Assembly (NCBI GenBank): GCA_024638445.1
Contig: JAHEKH010000004.1
Location: forward strand, 1 to 63,067
Direction of reading: 5' to 3'
DNA from: Gammaproteobacteria bacterium
Lineage (GTDB): Bacteria; Pseudomonadota; Gammaproteobacteria; Steroidobacterales; JABDKV01
Length of the DNA: 63,067 nt
In this document: one piece after another, positions 20,119 to 31,100 of the stretch
Position numbering within the stretch: the stretch's first letter is position 1
How the letters are laid out: every line of letters begins with the position of its first letter
Translations under genes and position numbers: made by a program
The notes under the pieces: generated by a model
Seen by the model: only the letters and a program-made list of their open reading frames with translations
Databases searched by the model: none
Told to the model about the DNA's origin: nothing

Positions 20119-21330
20119 ATGCCAATTCGCCTCGCAGTCCTGCTCACCGTAGTCCTGGCCGCCACCGCCTGTGGGCCACGCGATACTGCGCCTTATCCGA
20201 AATACCAGGAAGAGGCGCAACGGCTGGCACAGCGGCTGCTGATCGTCGATACCCATATCGACGTGCCGTACCGGCTGCAGGAGAAATTCGAAGACATTTC
20301 CGGCGAAACCGACGGCGGCGACTTCGATTACCCACGGGCGATGCGCGGCGGCCTTAACCTGCCTTTCATGTCGATTTATATCCCGGCCAGCTATGAACGG
20401 GACGGCGGCGCCAAAGAGCTGGCCGACGAGTTGATCGACATGATGGAGGACCTGGAGCGCCGTGCGCCGGCCAGGTTTACGGTCGTAACCGATACACTCG
20501 AAGCCGAAACGCTGCTCACCGAGGGCAAGATCGGTCTGGCTTTCGGCATGGAAAACGGCGCACCGATAGAGGGCAACCTCGACAACCTCGGCCACTTTTA
20601 CCGTCGCGGTATCCGCTACATCACGCTGACCCATTCGAAGGCCAACCACATCAGCGATTCGTCATACGACGAAGAGCGGCCATGGGGTGGTCTGAGCCCG
20701 TTCGGCCGCACCCTGGTCAAGGCGATGAACGAGATGGGCGTCATGGTGGACGTCTCTCACGTGTCGGATGAGGCGTTTTACGACATCATTGGGGTTACCG
20801 CCGTGCCGGTTATTGCCAGTCACTCCTCGGTGCGCAAGTTCACACCCGGCTGGGAGCGCAACATGGACGACGACATGATCGTGGCGCTGGCCGATAACGG
20901 CGGCGTGATCCAGATCAATTTCGGATCGTCATTTATCAACAAGCGTTCGCACGCGTGGCTGATCGAGCGCGGCAAAAAGCGCGACGCGTATCTCGACGAG
21001 CATAACTTTTTGCCCGACGGCGACGAGGCCAGCGCCTTCAACGACCAGTACCTTGAAGACAATCCCTACCCATTCGCCCATCTCGACGATGTTCTGGACA
21101 ACATCGACCACGTCGTCGACCTGGTCGGCGTCGAGCACGTCGGGATTGGATCAGACTATGACGGTGTCGGCGACAGCCTGCCGGTCGGGTTGAAAGACGT
21201 TGCCGCCTATCCCAACCTGATCGCGGGACTGCTCGACCGTGGATACAGCGAAGAAGATATCGAAAAAATTCTTTCCGGCAATCTCATGCGCGTATGGCGC
21301 ACCGTCGAGGCTTACGCCGCCACGCACTGA
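20119..21330 (+). CDS. membrane dipeptidase (peptidase M19), probable lipoprotein
   Basis: LTVVLAATACGPR lipobox; VDTHIDVPYRL, LTHSKANHISDSSYDE, VDVSHVSDEAFYDI, ASHSSVRKFTP, HVGIGSDYDGVG. Confidence 0.93.
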   Translation: MPIRLAVLLTVVLAATACGPRDTAPYPKYQEEAQRLAQRLLIVDTHIDVPYRLQEKFEDISGETDGGDFDYPRAMRGGLNLPFMSIYIPASYERDGGAKELADELIDMMEDLERRAPARFTVVTDTLEAETLLTEGKIGLAFGMENGAPIEGNLDNLGHFYRRGIRYITLTHSKANHISDSSYDEERPWGGLSPFGRTLVKAMNEMGVMVDVSHVSDEAFYDIIGVTAVPVIASHSSVRKFTPGWERNMDDDMIVALADNGGVIQINFGSSFINKRSHAWLIERGKKRDAYLDEHNFLPDGDEASAFNDQYLEDNPYPFAHLDDVLDNIDHVVDLVGVEHVGIGSDYDGVGDSLPVGLKDVAAYPNLIAGLLDRGYSEEDIEKILSGNLMRVWRTVEAYAATH

Positions 21331-21977
21331 GCCGGCAGCACGCCGCGAAGGAATGCGGCGATATCGTGAATCTCCTCCGGGCAAACCGCGTGCTCCATGG
21401 GATAGCTGTGCCACGTGACGTCATGACCTTTTTCCCGCAACAGGTCACGGGTACGTTCGCCACCCTCATGCGGAACGACCGGATCGCTCGAGCCGTGCGC
21501 CATGAAAACCGGCGTCTCGCGATTGGCCGGGGACTCGATATCCCGAAACGGCAGCCAGCAGGACAGGCCGATGAGACCGGCAAGGCGCTGGGGGTACGGC
21601 ACGCCGGTCAATAGCGCCATCGCACCACCCTGGGAGAAACCCGCAAGAACGATTGCGGACGAGTCGATACCGCGGGCGTTCTCGCGTTCGACCAGGGCGG
21701 TGACGGCACGGCTGCTTTCCGCCATGCCCTCGCGGTCGGGTGGCGTCTCGCGGGTGAGATCCAGGATGTCGAACCAGGCGCGCATCGGGAATCCGCCGTT
21801 CAACGTCACCGGGCGAACCAGGGCATGCGGAAAGACAAAACGGACGTCTTTGATACCGAGTTCCGGAACGATCGGGACAAAATCATTGCCATCCGCCCCG
21901 AGCCCGTGGAGCCAGATTACAGAGGCTGCAGGCTTCTCGCCGGTTGCGATTTCGACAGTTTCCAGTTCGACCGGCAT
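21312..21977 (-). CDS. carboxylesterase / phospholipase family alpha/beta hydrolase
   Basis: VIWLHGLGADGNDFVPIVPEL, IVLAGFSQGGAMALLTG, VFMAHGSSDPVVP. Confidence 0.93.
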   Translation of the reverse strand: MPVELETVEIATGEKPAASVIWLHGLGADGNDFVPIVPELGIKDVRFVFPHALVRPVTLNGGFPMRAWFDILDLTRETPPDREGMAESSRAVTALVERENARGIDSSAIVLAGFSQGGAMALLTGVPYPQRLAGLIGLSCWLPFRDIESPANRETPVFMAHGSSDPVVPHEGGERTRDLLREKGHDVTWHSYPMEHAVCPEEIHDIAAFLRGVLPAQCVAA

Positions 21978-22112
21978 ATGAATTCACCCGCTCCAAAGGC
22001 GCGCGATTGTAGCATCTCGTCACACATCCTTCGTTTGCTGGCCCCGGCGTCGCCACTCCCCTACAATCTGCGACCCGGCAAGCCGTGCGCGGGCCAACAC
22101 GGACAAACTGGC

Positions 22113-23108
22113 ATGAAGTATTTTCTCGATCTCGCCGGATTCAACGAACGGCAAATTTCCAACATCCTCGCGCTGGCTGGCCAGCTCGAAAACCAGCCCG
22201 ACCCGACGGCGCTGGCTGGTCGCATTGCTACCCTGTTGCTGATGGACCGGTCTTTTCACACGGTAGCGAGTTTCCAGGCGGCCATGAGCCGGCTCGGCGG
22301 CGAGTGCATCGTGCTGGAACCCGACCAGGGGCTGGAGACCGATCCCGAGACTCCAATGACCGGGACCCGCCACCACGCAATCGAGGTTCTCGACACCCTG
22401 GGCAGCTATTCCGACGTGATCGGCATACGTGCCCACGGCCCCTGCAACGATCTCGCGGCCGACCTGCGCGAAGAGTTGTTTCGTAAATTTGCAAAAGCCT
22501 GCCCGAAGCCGCTGATCAACCTCGGCTCGGCAATACATCATCCCTGCCAGGGACTGGCCGACCGCAAGACCCTCGATGACCTGTCGATCCCGGCACGCGG
22601 CGGACGCTTCGTGCTCAGCTGGGTGTACGACACGGAACCCCGGCCGCTCGCCGCCGCGGCTACCGCGCTGCACGTAGCGGCTTCGCGGGGCATGCGAGTC
22701 TCCATCCATTCGCCGCCCGGGTTCGAGCTGCCCGCGCCACTGGTGCAAAAGGCGCGCAATGTCGCGACCGAAGCCGGTGGTTCGGTGATCGAAACGCGCG
22801 ATCGCGACGCGGCGATGGATGCGGCCAACGTGGTTTACGGGGCGTCCTGGGGTGCAACCGGCAGCTATGGCGATAGCGATAAAGATGCGGAGCTGCGTTC
22901 ACGACTGAGCGACTGGTGTGTTGACGAACGGTGGTTTTCTCGGGCGACGGAGACCTGCGCCTACATGCAGACGCTGCCGCTGCGCCGTGAGATCTCGGTT
23001 ACCGCCGACGTGCTGGAAGGCCCGCGCGGCGTCGTGACCCGTCAGGCGGCCAACCGCGTGCCGATCCAGATGGCCATACTTCACCGAATGATTCACGGCC
23101 GCACGTGA
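22113..23108 (+). CDS. acetylornithine/ornithine carbamoyltransferase homologue lacking the SxRTR loop
   Basis: MKYFLDLAGFNERQISNILALAGQLE; SFHTVASFQAAMSRLGGECIVLEPDQG; GTRHHAIEVLDTLGSYSDVIGIRAHG; HHPCQGLADRKTLDDL. Confidence 0.85.
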   Translation: MKYFLDLAGFNERQISNILALAGQLENQPDPTALAGRIATLLLMDRSFHTVASFQAAMSRLGGECIVLEPDQGLETDPETPMTGTRHHAIEVLDTLGSYSDVIGIRAHGPCNDLAADLREELFRKFAKACPKPLINLGSAIHHPCQGLADRKTLDDLSIPARGGRFVLSWVYDTEPRPLAAAATALHVAASRGMRVSIHSPPGFELPAPLVQKARNVATEAGGSVIETRDRDAAMDAANVVYGASWGATGSYGDSDKDAELRSRLSDWCVDERWFSRATETCAYMQTLPLRREISVTADVLEGPRGVVTRQAANRVPIQMAILHRMIHGRT

Positions 23109-23545
23109 GCACCTGGTACGGCACACCCGATCTCGAAGAGATCCGGCAACAGGCAGGCGACACGCTGGTGCGCCACCTCGGCATCGAGATCATCGAGATC
23201 GGCGACGACTACCTGCGTGGCACGATGCCGGTCGATCATCGCACCCGCCAGCCCGTCGGCCTGCTGCATGGCGGCGCGTCGGTGGCGCTGGCCGAGACCC
23301 TCGGCAGCATCGGCGCCAATCTCACCCTCGACAACTCGCGACAGTATGCCGTGGGACTGGAAATCAACGCCAACCACCTGCGCGCCGTGCGTGACGGCGA
23401 GGTGACCGGCACGGCACGGCCGCTGCACCGCGGTCGCAGCACCCAGGTGTGGCAAATCGAGATCGACGACCCGGCCGGGCGCCCGGTTTGCGTCTCCCGG
23501 ATCACCCTCGCGGTGCTGGATCGTGCCGATCAGCCCGCGTGCTAA
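23105..23545 (+). CDS. hotdog-fold thioesterase (PaaI / MenI-like)
   Basis: MPVDHRTRQPVGLLHGGASVALAETLGSIGANL...AVGLEINANHLRAV. Confidence 0.92.
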   Translation: MSTWYGTPDLEEIRQQAGDTLVRHLGIEIIEIGDDYLRGTMPVDHRTRQPVGLLHGGASVALAETLGSIGANLTLDNSRQYAVGLEINANHLRAVRDGEVTGTARPLHRGRSTQVWQIEIDDPAGRPVCVSRITLAVLDRADQPAC

Positions 23546-23573
23546 GCTGCCGTTCCGGCAGGGGGATCATCAG

Positions 23574-23714
23574 TTGAATCGTTACTTTATTGCCATCGTT
23601 CTGGCAGCACTCCTCGGGCTGCAGGGTTGCGGACAGACCGGCGATCTTTATTGGCCGGAAGACGAACAGACTGAGGTCGATGACGAGAACAAGGACAAAA
23701 AGCCGCAAACCTGA
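23574..23714 (+). CDS. lptM: LPS translocon maturation chaperone LptM-like lipoprotein
   Basis: LAALLGLQGCGQTGDLYWPEDE matches the short YifL/LptM lipoprotein pattern CGQxGxLYxP; immediately upstream of lysA; TTG start. Confidence 0.8.
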   Translation: MNRYFIAIVLAALLGLQGCGQTGDLYWPEDEQTEVDDENKDKKPQT

Positions 23715-24975
23715 ACCCGTCTTTGGCTATCTTGATGGCGTCCTGTCGGCGGGCAGGTTCGCTCTGCCCGGTCTCGCCCGGGACTTTGGTACCCCGGCCT
23801 ATATCTATCTCGAAGACTCCCTGGTAGCGCATTACCGGGAATACGATCGCGCCTTCGGCAACCGGCCACACCTGGTGTGTTACGCGGTAAAGGCCAATCC
23901 GGCGCGGTCGGTGCTGGCCCCGCTGGCTGCAGCCGGCGCCGGTTTCGATATCGTGTCCGCCGGTGAGCTGGCCCAGGTACTCGCCGCCGGCGGGCAACCG
24001 GGCCGCATCGTGTTTTCCGGTGTCGGCAAGCGTGACGACGAGATCGAGGCCGCGCTCGATGCAAAGATACGCTGCTTCAACGTCGAGTCCGCTGCCGAGC
24101 TTCGCCAGGTCGACCGGCTCGCCCGGCGCCGGAATTGCGTCGCCCCGGTGGCTTTGCGGGTCAACCCGGACATTACCGCACAAACGCATCGGCACATCGC
24201 GACCGGCGGCGACAACCACAAGTTCGGCATTCCGCAGGGTCAGGTTCCCGGCCTGGCAACCGCGGCGACCGCGATGCACGGCATCTCGCTGGATGGCCTG
24301 GCCATGCACATCGGATCACAGATCACCGATCTCGGCCCGTTGATCGCCGCGGCCGGACGGTTGCGGCAGCTCGCGGCCGACCTGGCTACGATCGCCACGA
24401 TCCGGCACATCGACCTTGGCGGCGGCCTGGGGATCGGCCCGCGGGCGCCGGACCGCACGACCTACGTGAACGCGTTATGCGAGGTCTTTGCCGATACTGG
24501 TTTCGAACTGGCCATCGAGCCGGGTCGCTCGATCGTGGGCCCGGCAGGCGTGCTGCTCACCCGCGTAACGCGAATCAAGCATGGCTACGGACGCAGCTTC
24601 GCGATCTGCGATGCCGGCATGAACGATCTCCTGCGACCCGCGCTTTACGATGCCTATCATCAGATCCTGGTCGTCGACCAGACCAACCGGGCACCGTCCG
24701 CGACCTACGAGGTGGCCGGGCCGGTTTGCGAGACCGGCGATACGCTGGGCTCACGACGCCGTCTCGCGATCCGCGAGGGCAGCCTGCTGGCGATCATGGA
24801 TGCCGGCGCCTACGGCGCGACGATGAGCTCCCACTACAACAGCCGCCCGCGCTGCTGTGAGATAACGGTTGACGGCGAAGGTGCACGGCTGACGCGCCAG
24901 CGGGAGACCGTCGCAGAGCTCGGCCGCAACGAAGTCTTTATGAACCTGGAATCCCATGGCCAAGAAAAAAGCTGA
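23680..24975 (+). CDS. lysA: diaminopimelate decarboxylase
   Basis: FGTPAYIYLEDSLVAHYREYDRAFG, HLVCYAVKANPARSVL (PLP Lys), GAGFDIVSAGEL, GPVCETGDTLG, GAYGATMSSHYNSRPR. Confidence 0.96.
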   Translation: MTRTRTKSRKPEPVFGYLDGVLSAGRFALPGLARDFGTPAYIYLEDSLVAHYREYDRAFGNRPHLVCYAVKANPARSVLAPLAAAGAGFDIVSAGELAQVLAAGGQPGRIVFSGVGKRDDEIEAALDAKIRCFNVESAAELRQVDRLARRRNCVAPVALRVNPDITAQTHRHIATGGDNHKFGIPQGQVPGLATAATAMHGISLDGLAMHIGSQITDLGPLIAAAGRLRQLAADLATIATIRHIDLGGGLGIGPRAPDRTTYVNALCEVFADTGFELAIEPGRSIVGPAGVLLTRVTRIKHGYGRSFAICDAGMNDLLRPALYDAYHQILVVDQTNRAPSATYEVAGPVCETGDTLGSRRRLAIREGSLLAIMDAGAYGATMSSHYNSRPRCCEITVDGEGARLTRQRETVAELGRNEVFMNLESHGQEKS

Positions 24976-27682
24976 TCAGCGTCCCTTTGTGCTCGTCGAC
25001 GGTTCGTCGTACCTGTACCGCGCGTTTCATGCGCTTCCGCCGCTGACCAGCGCGGCGGGCGAGCCGACCGGGGCGATACTCGGCGTGACCAACATGCTGC
25101 TCAAGCTGTTGCGCGAGTACGACCCCGAGTACGTCGCCGTGGTATTTGACGCCAAGGGCAAGACATTCCGCGACGAGCTGTATGCGGAATACAAGGCACA
25201 CCGTCCGCCCATGCCGGATGAACTGCGCCAGCAGCTCGAGCCACTCAAAGACATCGTGGAGGCGCTGGGGCTGCCGCTGGTGCAGATCAGCGGCGTCGAG
25301 GCTGACGACGTCATCGGCACGCTGGCCATCCAGGCGAAAGAATCCGGGATGGACACATTTGTTTCGACAATCGACAAGGACATGGCGCAGTTCGTAGCCC
25401 GCGGCATCACGCTGGTCGACACGATGTTCGACCGGGTGATGGACCGCGAAAAGGTGCGCGACAAGTTCGGTGTCGATCCCGAGCAGATCATCGACTACCT
25501 CGCGCTGGTCGGCGACAAGTCCGACAACATTCCCGGCGTGCCCGGGGTTGGTCCGAAAACCGCGTCCGGGCTGCTCAACCACTTTCGCGGCATCGACGAT
25601 ATCTATGCCGACCTCGACGAGGTGGCCAACGTCAAGGTGCGTGGCGCCGGCAAGCTTGGCGCAAAACTGGACAAGCACCGCGACGACGTCGCGTTGTCGC
25701 GCAAGCTGGCAACCATCGTCACTGACGTGGAACTGGAGCTCAAACCCAAAGAACTGGTGCGAAAACCGGCCGACGAAGACCGTCTGCGTGAAATCTACGA
25801 CCGGCTCGACCTGAACTCGCTGCTGCGGCAGCTGCCGAAGGCTGAAGACACTCCGCCGCCCTCCGAGTCAGTTGAAGGCAATTACGAGACAGTGCTGACC
25901 AGGGCCGTATTGAAGAAGATGCTCGCGGCCCTGAAGAAGGCAAAGCTGGTGGTCCTCGATACCGAGACCACCAGCCTCAACTACATGGATGCCCGGATTG
26001 TCGGTCTCAGCTTCAGCATCGCCAAAGGCGAAGCGTGGTATGTGCCCGTTGCGCATGACTATCCCGGCGCACCCAGACAGCTGGACCGTGACGACGTCCT
26101 GGAAGCCTTGCGCGATTTTCTCGAGGACGAGTCCATCGACAAGGCCGGGCATCACCTGAAGTACGACGCCCACGTGCTGATGAACCACGGGATTACGCTG
26201 GGCGGGATGCGTTACGACACCATGCTCGAGTCCTACGTGCTCAACAGCACGGCCGGCCGCCACGACATGGACTCGCTGGCCGCACGCTACCTCGAGCGTA
26301 AGACCATCAAGTACGAAGACGTTGCCGGCAAGGGCGCCAAACAGCTGAGCTTCAACCAGGTCGCGCTGGAGGAGGCCGCCCCCTATGCGGCCGAGGATGC
26401 CGACATCACTTTCCAGCTGCATCGAAAACTGTGGCCGCGACTCAAAGCCTTGCCGGCACTGTCGAAGCTTTACACGACGATCGAGCAGCCGCTGGTGCAT
26501 GTCCTGCAGGAGATGGAATACCGCGGCGTGCTGCTGGATACCGGCATGCTGGCGGAGATGAGCGAGGAATTTCGCGAGCGCATGGCCGACATCGAGCAAA
26601 GCGCTCACAAGGAGGCCGGCGCACCGTTCAACCTGGAATCGCCCAAGCAGCTCCAGGAAATCCTGTTCGAACGCCTGGGCCTGCCGGTTCTGCGGCGGAC
26701 GCCGAAACGCCAGCCGTCGACCGCCGAGGACGTCCTGCAGGAACTGGCGGCCGACTACCCCCTGCCCGGGCTGATTCTCCAGTACCGCAGCCTCAGCAAG
26801 CTGCGCTCGACCTACACCGAAAAGCTGCCGCTGCAGGTCAACGAGAAGACCGGGCGCGTGCACACCTCGTATCACCAGGCGGTAGCCGCGACAGGACGCC
26901 TGTCGTCGGCCGACCCCAATCTGCAGAACATCCCGATCCGCACCGAGGAAGGCCGGCGCATTCGCCAGGCCTTCGTGCCGCCGCGTGGCAGCATCCTGCT
27001 GGCCGCCGATTATTCGCAGATCGAGCTGCGCATCATGGCGCACCTGTCCGGCGATCCCGGTCTGGTCGACGCCTTCGAGCAGGACCGCGACGTTCACCAG
27101 GCGACCGCCGCGGAAGTCTTCGGAACGCCGCTCGACAAGGTCGACCCCGAACAGCGGCGTGCAGCGAAGGCGATCAATTTCGGGCTGATCTATGGCATGT
27201 CGGCTTTCGGTCTCGCGCGTCAGCTCGGGATTGGCCGGCGTGAAGCGCAGGAGTACGTTGACCTGTATTTCGAACGCTATCCCGGCGTGCGCCAGTACAT
27301 GGACGACACCCGCAGCCGTGCGCGTGAGCAGGGTTACGTCGAAACGGTGTTCGGCCGGCGGCTTTATCTCAACGACATCCAGTCACGCAACGCGCCCCGG
27401 CGCCAGTACGCCGAGCGCAGCGCCATCAATGCACCCATGCAGGGCACCGCCGCCGACATCATCAAGCGCGCGATGCTGACGGTGCACCGCTGGCTGGAAG
27501 ATTCCGGGTCCGGCGCCCGGCTGATCATGCAGGTCCACGATGAGCTGGTGCTCGAAGTGCCACGCAAGGCCGCCGGCGAGGTTCGCGACAACGTCGTCGA
27601 GCTGATGGCCGGCGCGGCAGAGCTCAAGGTTCCGCTCAAGGTCGACACCGGCACCGGCAAGAACTGGGACGAAGCTCACTAA
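24956..27682 (+). CDS. polA: DNA polymerase I
   Basis: 5'-nuclease N-terminus, 3'-5' exo VVLDTETTSLNYMDARIVGLS, polymerase ADYSQIELRIMAHLSGD, RRAAKAINFGLIYGMSAFGLA, MQVHDELVLEVP. Confidence 0.98.
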   Translation: MAKKKADQRPFVLVDGSSYLYRAFHALPPLTSAAGEPTGAILGVTNMLLKLLREYDPEYVAVVFDAKGKTFRDELYAEYKAHRPPMPDELRQQLEPLKDIVEALGLPLVQISGVEADDVIGTLAIQAKESGMDTFVSTIDKDMAQFVARGITLVDTMFDRVMDREKVRDKFGVDPEQIIDYLALVGDKSDNIPGVPGVGPKTASGLLNHFRGIDDIYADLDEVANVKVRGAGKLGAKLDKHRDDVALSRKLATIVTDVELELKPKELVRKPADEDRLREIYDRLDLNSLLRQLPKAEDTPPPSESVEGNYETVLTRAVLKKMLAALKKAKLVVLDTETTSLNYMDARIVGLSFSIAKGEAWYVPVAHDYPGAPRQLDRDDVLEALRDFLEDESIDKAGHHLKYDAHVLMNHGITLGGMRYDTMLESYVLNSTAGRHDMDSLAARYLERKTIKYEDVAGKGAKQLSFNQVALEEAAPYAAEDADITFQLHRKLWPRLKALPALSKLYTTIEQPLVHVLQEMEYRGVLLDTGMLAEMSEEFRERMADIEQSAHKEAGAPFNLESPKQLQEILFERLGLPVLRRTPKRQPSTAEDVLQELAADYPLPGLILQYRSLSKLRSTYTEKLPLQVNEKTGRVHTSYHQAVAATGRLSSADPNLQNIPIRTEEGRRIRQAFVPPRGSILLAADYSQIELRIMAHLSGDPGLVDAFEQDRDVHQATAAEVFGTPLDKVDPEQRRAAKAINFGLIYGMSAFGLARQLGIGRREAQEYVDLYFERYPGVRQYMDDTRSRAREQGYVETVFGRRLYLNDIQSRNAPRRQYAERSAINAPMQGTAADIIKRAMLTVHRWLEDSGSGARLIMQVHDELVLEVPRKAAGEVRDNVVELMAGAAELKVPLKVDTGTGKNWDEAH

Positions 27683-27857
27683 CCCCCGGGGCTTCGATCC
27701 CGATCCCGGCCCCTCGCCAGGCCAGCCCGATTCACCCCAAAAAACCGCCTTTCAGATGGCGAATTCCGTAGAGAAATTCTGAATTATTAGCAAAAACAAT
27801 CGCTTATGTCTTCGTTGCGATGCGGAACTTCGCCCACAAGACAGCATCCAACTATAA

Positions 27858-27982
27858 CGAGCGCCATCAACGACGCTCGCCCGCTACCCTCCCTGAGCGG
27901 GCAAGCGCCCGGCCACCCCATGCCGGGCAACAAGCTGCCCCGGTGCTATCCCCTACGTTTAAGGCACCGGGGCTCTTTTTTT
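27858..27982 (+). ncRNA. candidate structured RNA/leader: four consecutive hairpins, the last an intrinsic terminator
   Basis: CGAGCG(27858)/CGCTCG(27874); GCCCGCT(27879)/AGCGGGC(27896); GCCCGGC(27907)/GCCGGGC(27922); GCCCCGGTGC(27937)/GCACCGGGGC(27964) then a CTCTTTTTTT tract. Confidence 0.55.
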
Positions 27983-28105
27983 CCTGGTCCGCCGGGCACC
28001 CACCGCTGTTTCTTCAGCCGCTCTGGACCGCGTCCAGTCTCCGTCGACGAGCCGCATCGTCGTCTATGCTTTTTTGCAGGACGAGCCGATTGCAGGGAGG
28101 TCGAC

Positions 28106-31100
28106 ATGACACGCTCCGCACTGCCAGGGATAGTTGCGTTGGTTCTGCTTGGCACAGCCGCGCACGCCGATCACCCCAGTCCGTATCCGTGGACACTGTC
28201 TACCTCGGATTTCGATTACGACATTTTTTTTGATGCATCGAACCCCTACGATTGCTCCTCCGGGGACGATGTGCCGTCTAATGCCGACGGCAATTTCATT
28301 TCCGTCGCCACCGCACAATGGATGGCCAACGCGCTGGACCGTCAGGGCAATGCCGTGCCGGGCTTCCCCGACGGCTATCACCCCGGCTATGTGAATCTCG
28401 GCTTTAAGGCACCGGACTTCAACGGCGAGGATGACGAGGTGCTCGTGTACGACTGCGCGCCGCGCGAGGACGGGCCGCATGAAGACGACGACTGCGACAG
28501 CGGCCGTGCCACTTTTACGCGCATCATCATGCCGTCGACGCTTTTTTGCTCCTCGTCGGAGCGCAACGTGCGCCGGGTCATGGGCCACGAGCTGTGGCAC
28601 CACGTCGAGCAGGCCTACTCGGACAAGTTCGGCGAATGGGGGAAAGTGGCCTGGGAAGGTACCGCCCGCATGATGGAAGACCAGGTGTACGACGATATTG
28701 ACGGCGATGACACGCTGAGATTCGACAACGAGGTAAACGGCTACCTGGGTAATCCCAACCAGGAGTTCTGGCGCAGCTCTTATCGCTCCGCGCTGGGGTG
28801 GAAATACATGGCCGAGCAGTACGGCACGGTCACCACCGAGCCCCAGGTCGGCGTCGATTTCATCCGCCAGTTCTGGGAGAACGTCGAGGCAAACGACGAC
28901 ACACCGGATCTGCCGGGCACGATCGAGCAGACCATTCAGGACTTCTCACCCAACACCAGTCTGCGTGAGTGGTTTCACGATTTCACGACCGCCAATCTTG
29001 CCCAGCAGTATGATGCCAGCGGTCTGCCGGACGCCGACAAGTTCACCTATATCGACAACAACGACGGAAACGGCACTGCTTTCGCGCCGGTCGGCCGCAC
29101 GTGGACGGGCAGCATTTTCTCCGCCGACTCTGCCGTCTCGGCGGTCGTGCGTTGGGGAGCGTCTTACTATGAAGCCGAAGGGACGTGTATTCCCGGCTGG
29201 TTCATGGGCTACCGGGCGCGCAATGCTGACGACGCACGGCACGCGCTTGCCGCGGTAACGCTATCCGATGAGGTCGGGCGGCTGATACGGGGTGGTGGCG
29301 AGGAGTTTGCGGTCGCCTTCCTGCAGCCGGACCCACCACTGTACAACCGCCTGGTGGCCGGCATCACGGCAGGCGACGACCAGATCGCCTTCAGCTACGA
29401 GTTCGACTGCGGCCCGGGCAGCATCGATATCGCGCTGCCCACCAGCCTCTATCCGACCTTTGTCGGCCCGCCCGATGATCCCCGTAACCTGATCGTGCGG
29501 CTGCGGGTCAACGGCCCGGACGGGCTGGGCGGGGCCTCGGTCGTCGGCCTGCAGAAAGAGGACTTCCAGGTCTATGTCGGCACGCTCGGCAACCCGGCCG
29601 ATGAGGCACAGGTGGTCGGTGGACGCGACGTGCTCGGCGAGTACTGGATCACGGTCAAGCCACCGGCAAAGGGCAACACCAATACCTACGACTTGCACGT
29701 TTCCATGGGTGGCGGCGTGCTGAGCATCGACGACTCCAGCGCGAACTCGGTCAGCTATGAAGAGAAATTGCTGGACCAGGTACTGGTAATCGACCGCTCG
29801 GGCAGCATGATCGTGCCCGTCGATGCGACGAAGCTGGAGGCCGCACAGAATGCCGCCAGCCTGTTTGTCGATATCAGCGCGGAAACCGACCGCATCGGGC
29901 TGGTCAGCTTCAGCAGCAACGCGGTAACTGATGCCACCCTGTCCGACGCGACCGGCACGCACAAGGACACCGTCAAGACCAAGCTCGCGGCGCTTACCGC
30001 GGCCGGTGGCACGTCGATCGGTGACGGTCTGGACGAGGGTGCCGACCAGCTGTTCCTCAACGGCGTTGGCGCAGGCGAAGACTGGCTGGTGCTGCTGAGC
30101 GACGGCGTCGAAACCGACCAGCTGTTCTGGGACAACGTCCAGGCCGGCATCGTCGCCCAGGGCGTGCGGATCAACACGATCGCGCTCGGCGCCGATGCCG
30201 ACCAGGTCCTGCTGCAGGATATCGCCAACACCACCGGCGGACAGTTTTACTTCGTCGACGCCAACAGCTTCCGCGGCGGTAGCGCCAGCGTTGCCAACGA
30301 ACTGGCCGACGTCTATGCCTCGAACCTTGAGGCCATGCGCGGTCATGAACGGCTGTGGGAAGTCTCCGGCCACCTGTTGACGGAAACCTCATTCGACATC
30401 GAGATCGAGGGCGACGGTCTCTCCGACATCAACCTGTTTTTCAACTGGGAGGATGCCGACGACACGCTCGACGTGGAAATCCTGCGCCCCGACGGCACGC
30501 CGGTCACTGACGGATCGAATGGCGCGAGCGTGGTCCACGAGGCCACCCACGTGGTGACGCAGCTGCCGGTGATGACCGCCGGCACCTGGACCGTAAATCT
30601 CACCGCCGATACCGGCTCGCCGCGCTACATAGGCATTCTCTCCGGTCGCGACACCCAGGGGCCGGAGCTCACCGTCCAGTTTGCACAGAACGATGATGAC
30701 GTGTTCTCCGAGATCGTCGGCGGCTACTACCTGCGTGGATTGCCGCAGCCGATCACTGCCACCCTGATCGATGACACCGGGGCGGTGACCGGCGCGCGGG
30801 TGCTCGCCTCCATAGAGCACCCCGATGGCACCGTCATCGACCTGCGGCTGTCGGACGACGGACTGCATGGCGATGGCGCGGCCAACGACGGGATCTATGC
30901 CAACCGTTATACCCGCACGACGGCATTCAGCTTGCCCGATCAGCCCGATGCACCGGGCAGCGGCTCACGCGGCAGCTACAACGTCAGCGTGACCGCCGGT
31001 GGCACGGACAACAACCAGAACGTGTTCAACCGGATTCGCAAAGGCACTTTCCAGGTGCTCGAGCTCGACGGCCTGAAGCCGGGAGCCGACCCGTCGGACG

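Noticed and set aside
27858-27982. Cyclic-di-GMP (GEMM) riboswitch
   Set aside because: The conserved GEMM core (CACGCACAGGGCAAACC-like) is not visible; only hairpins are, so kept as an unclassified structured element.
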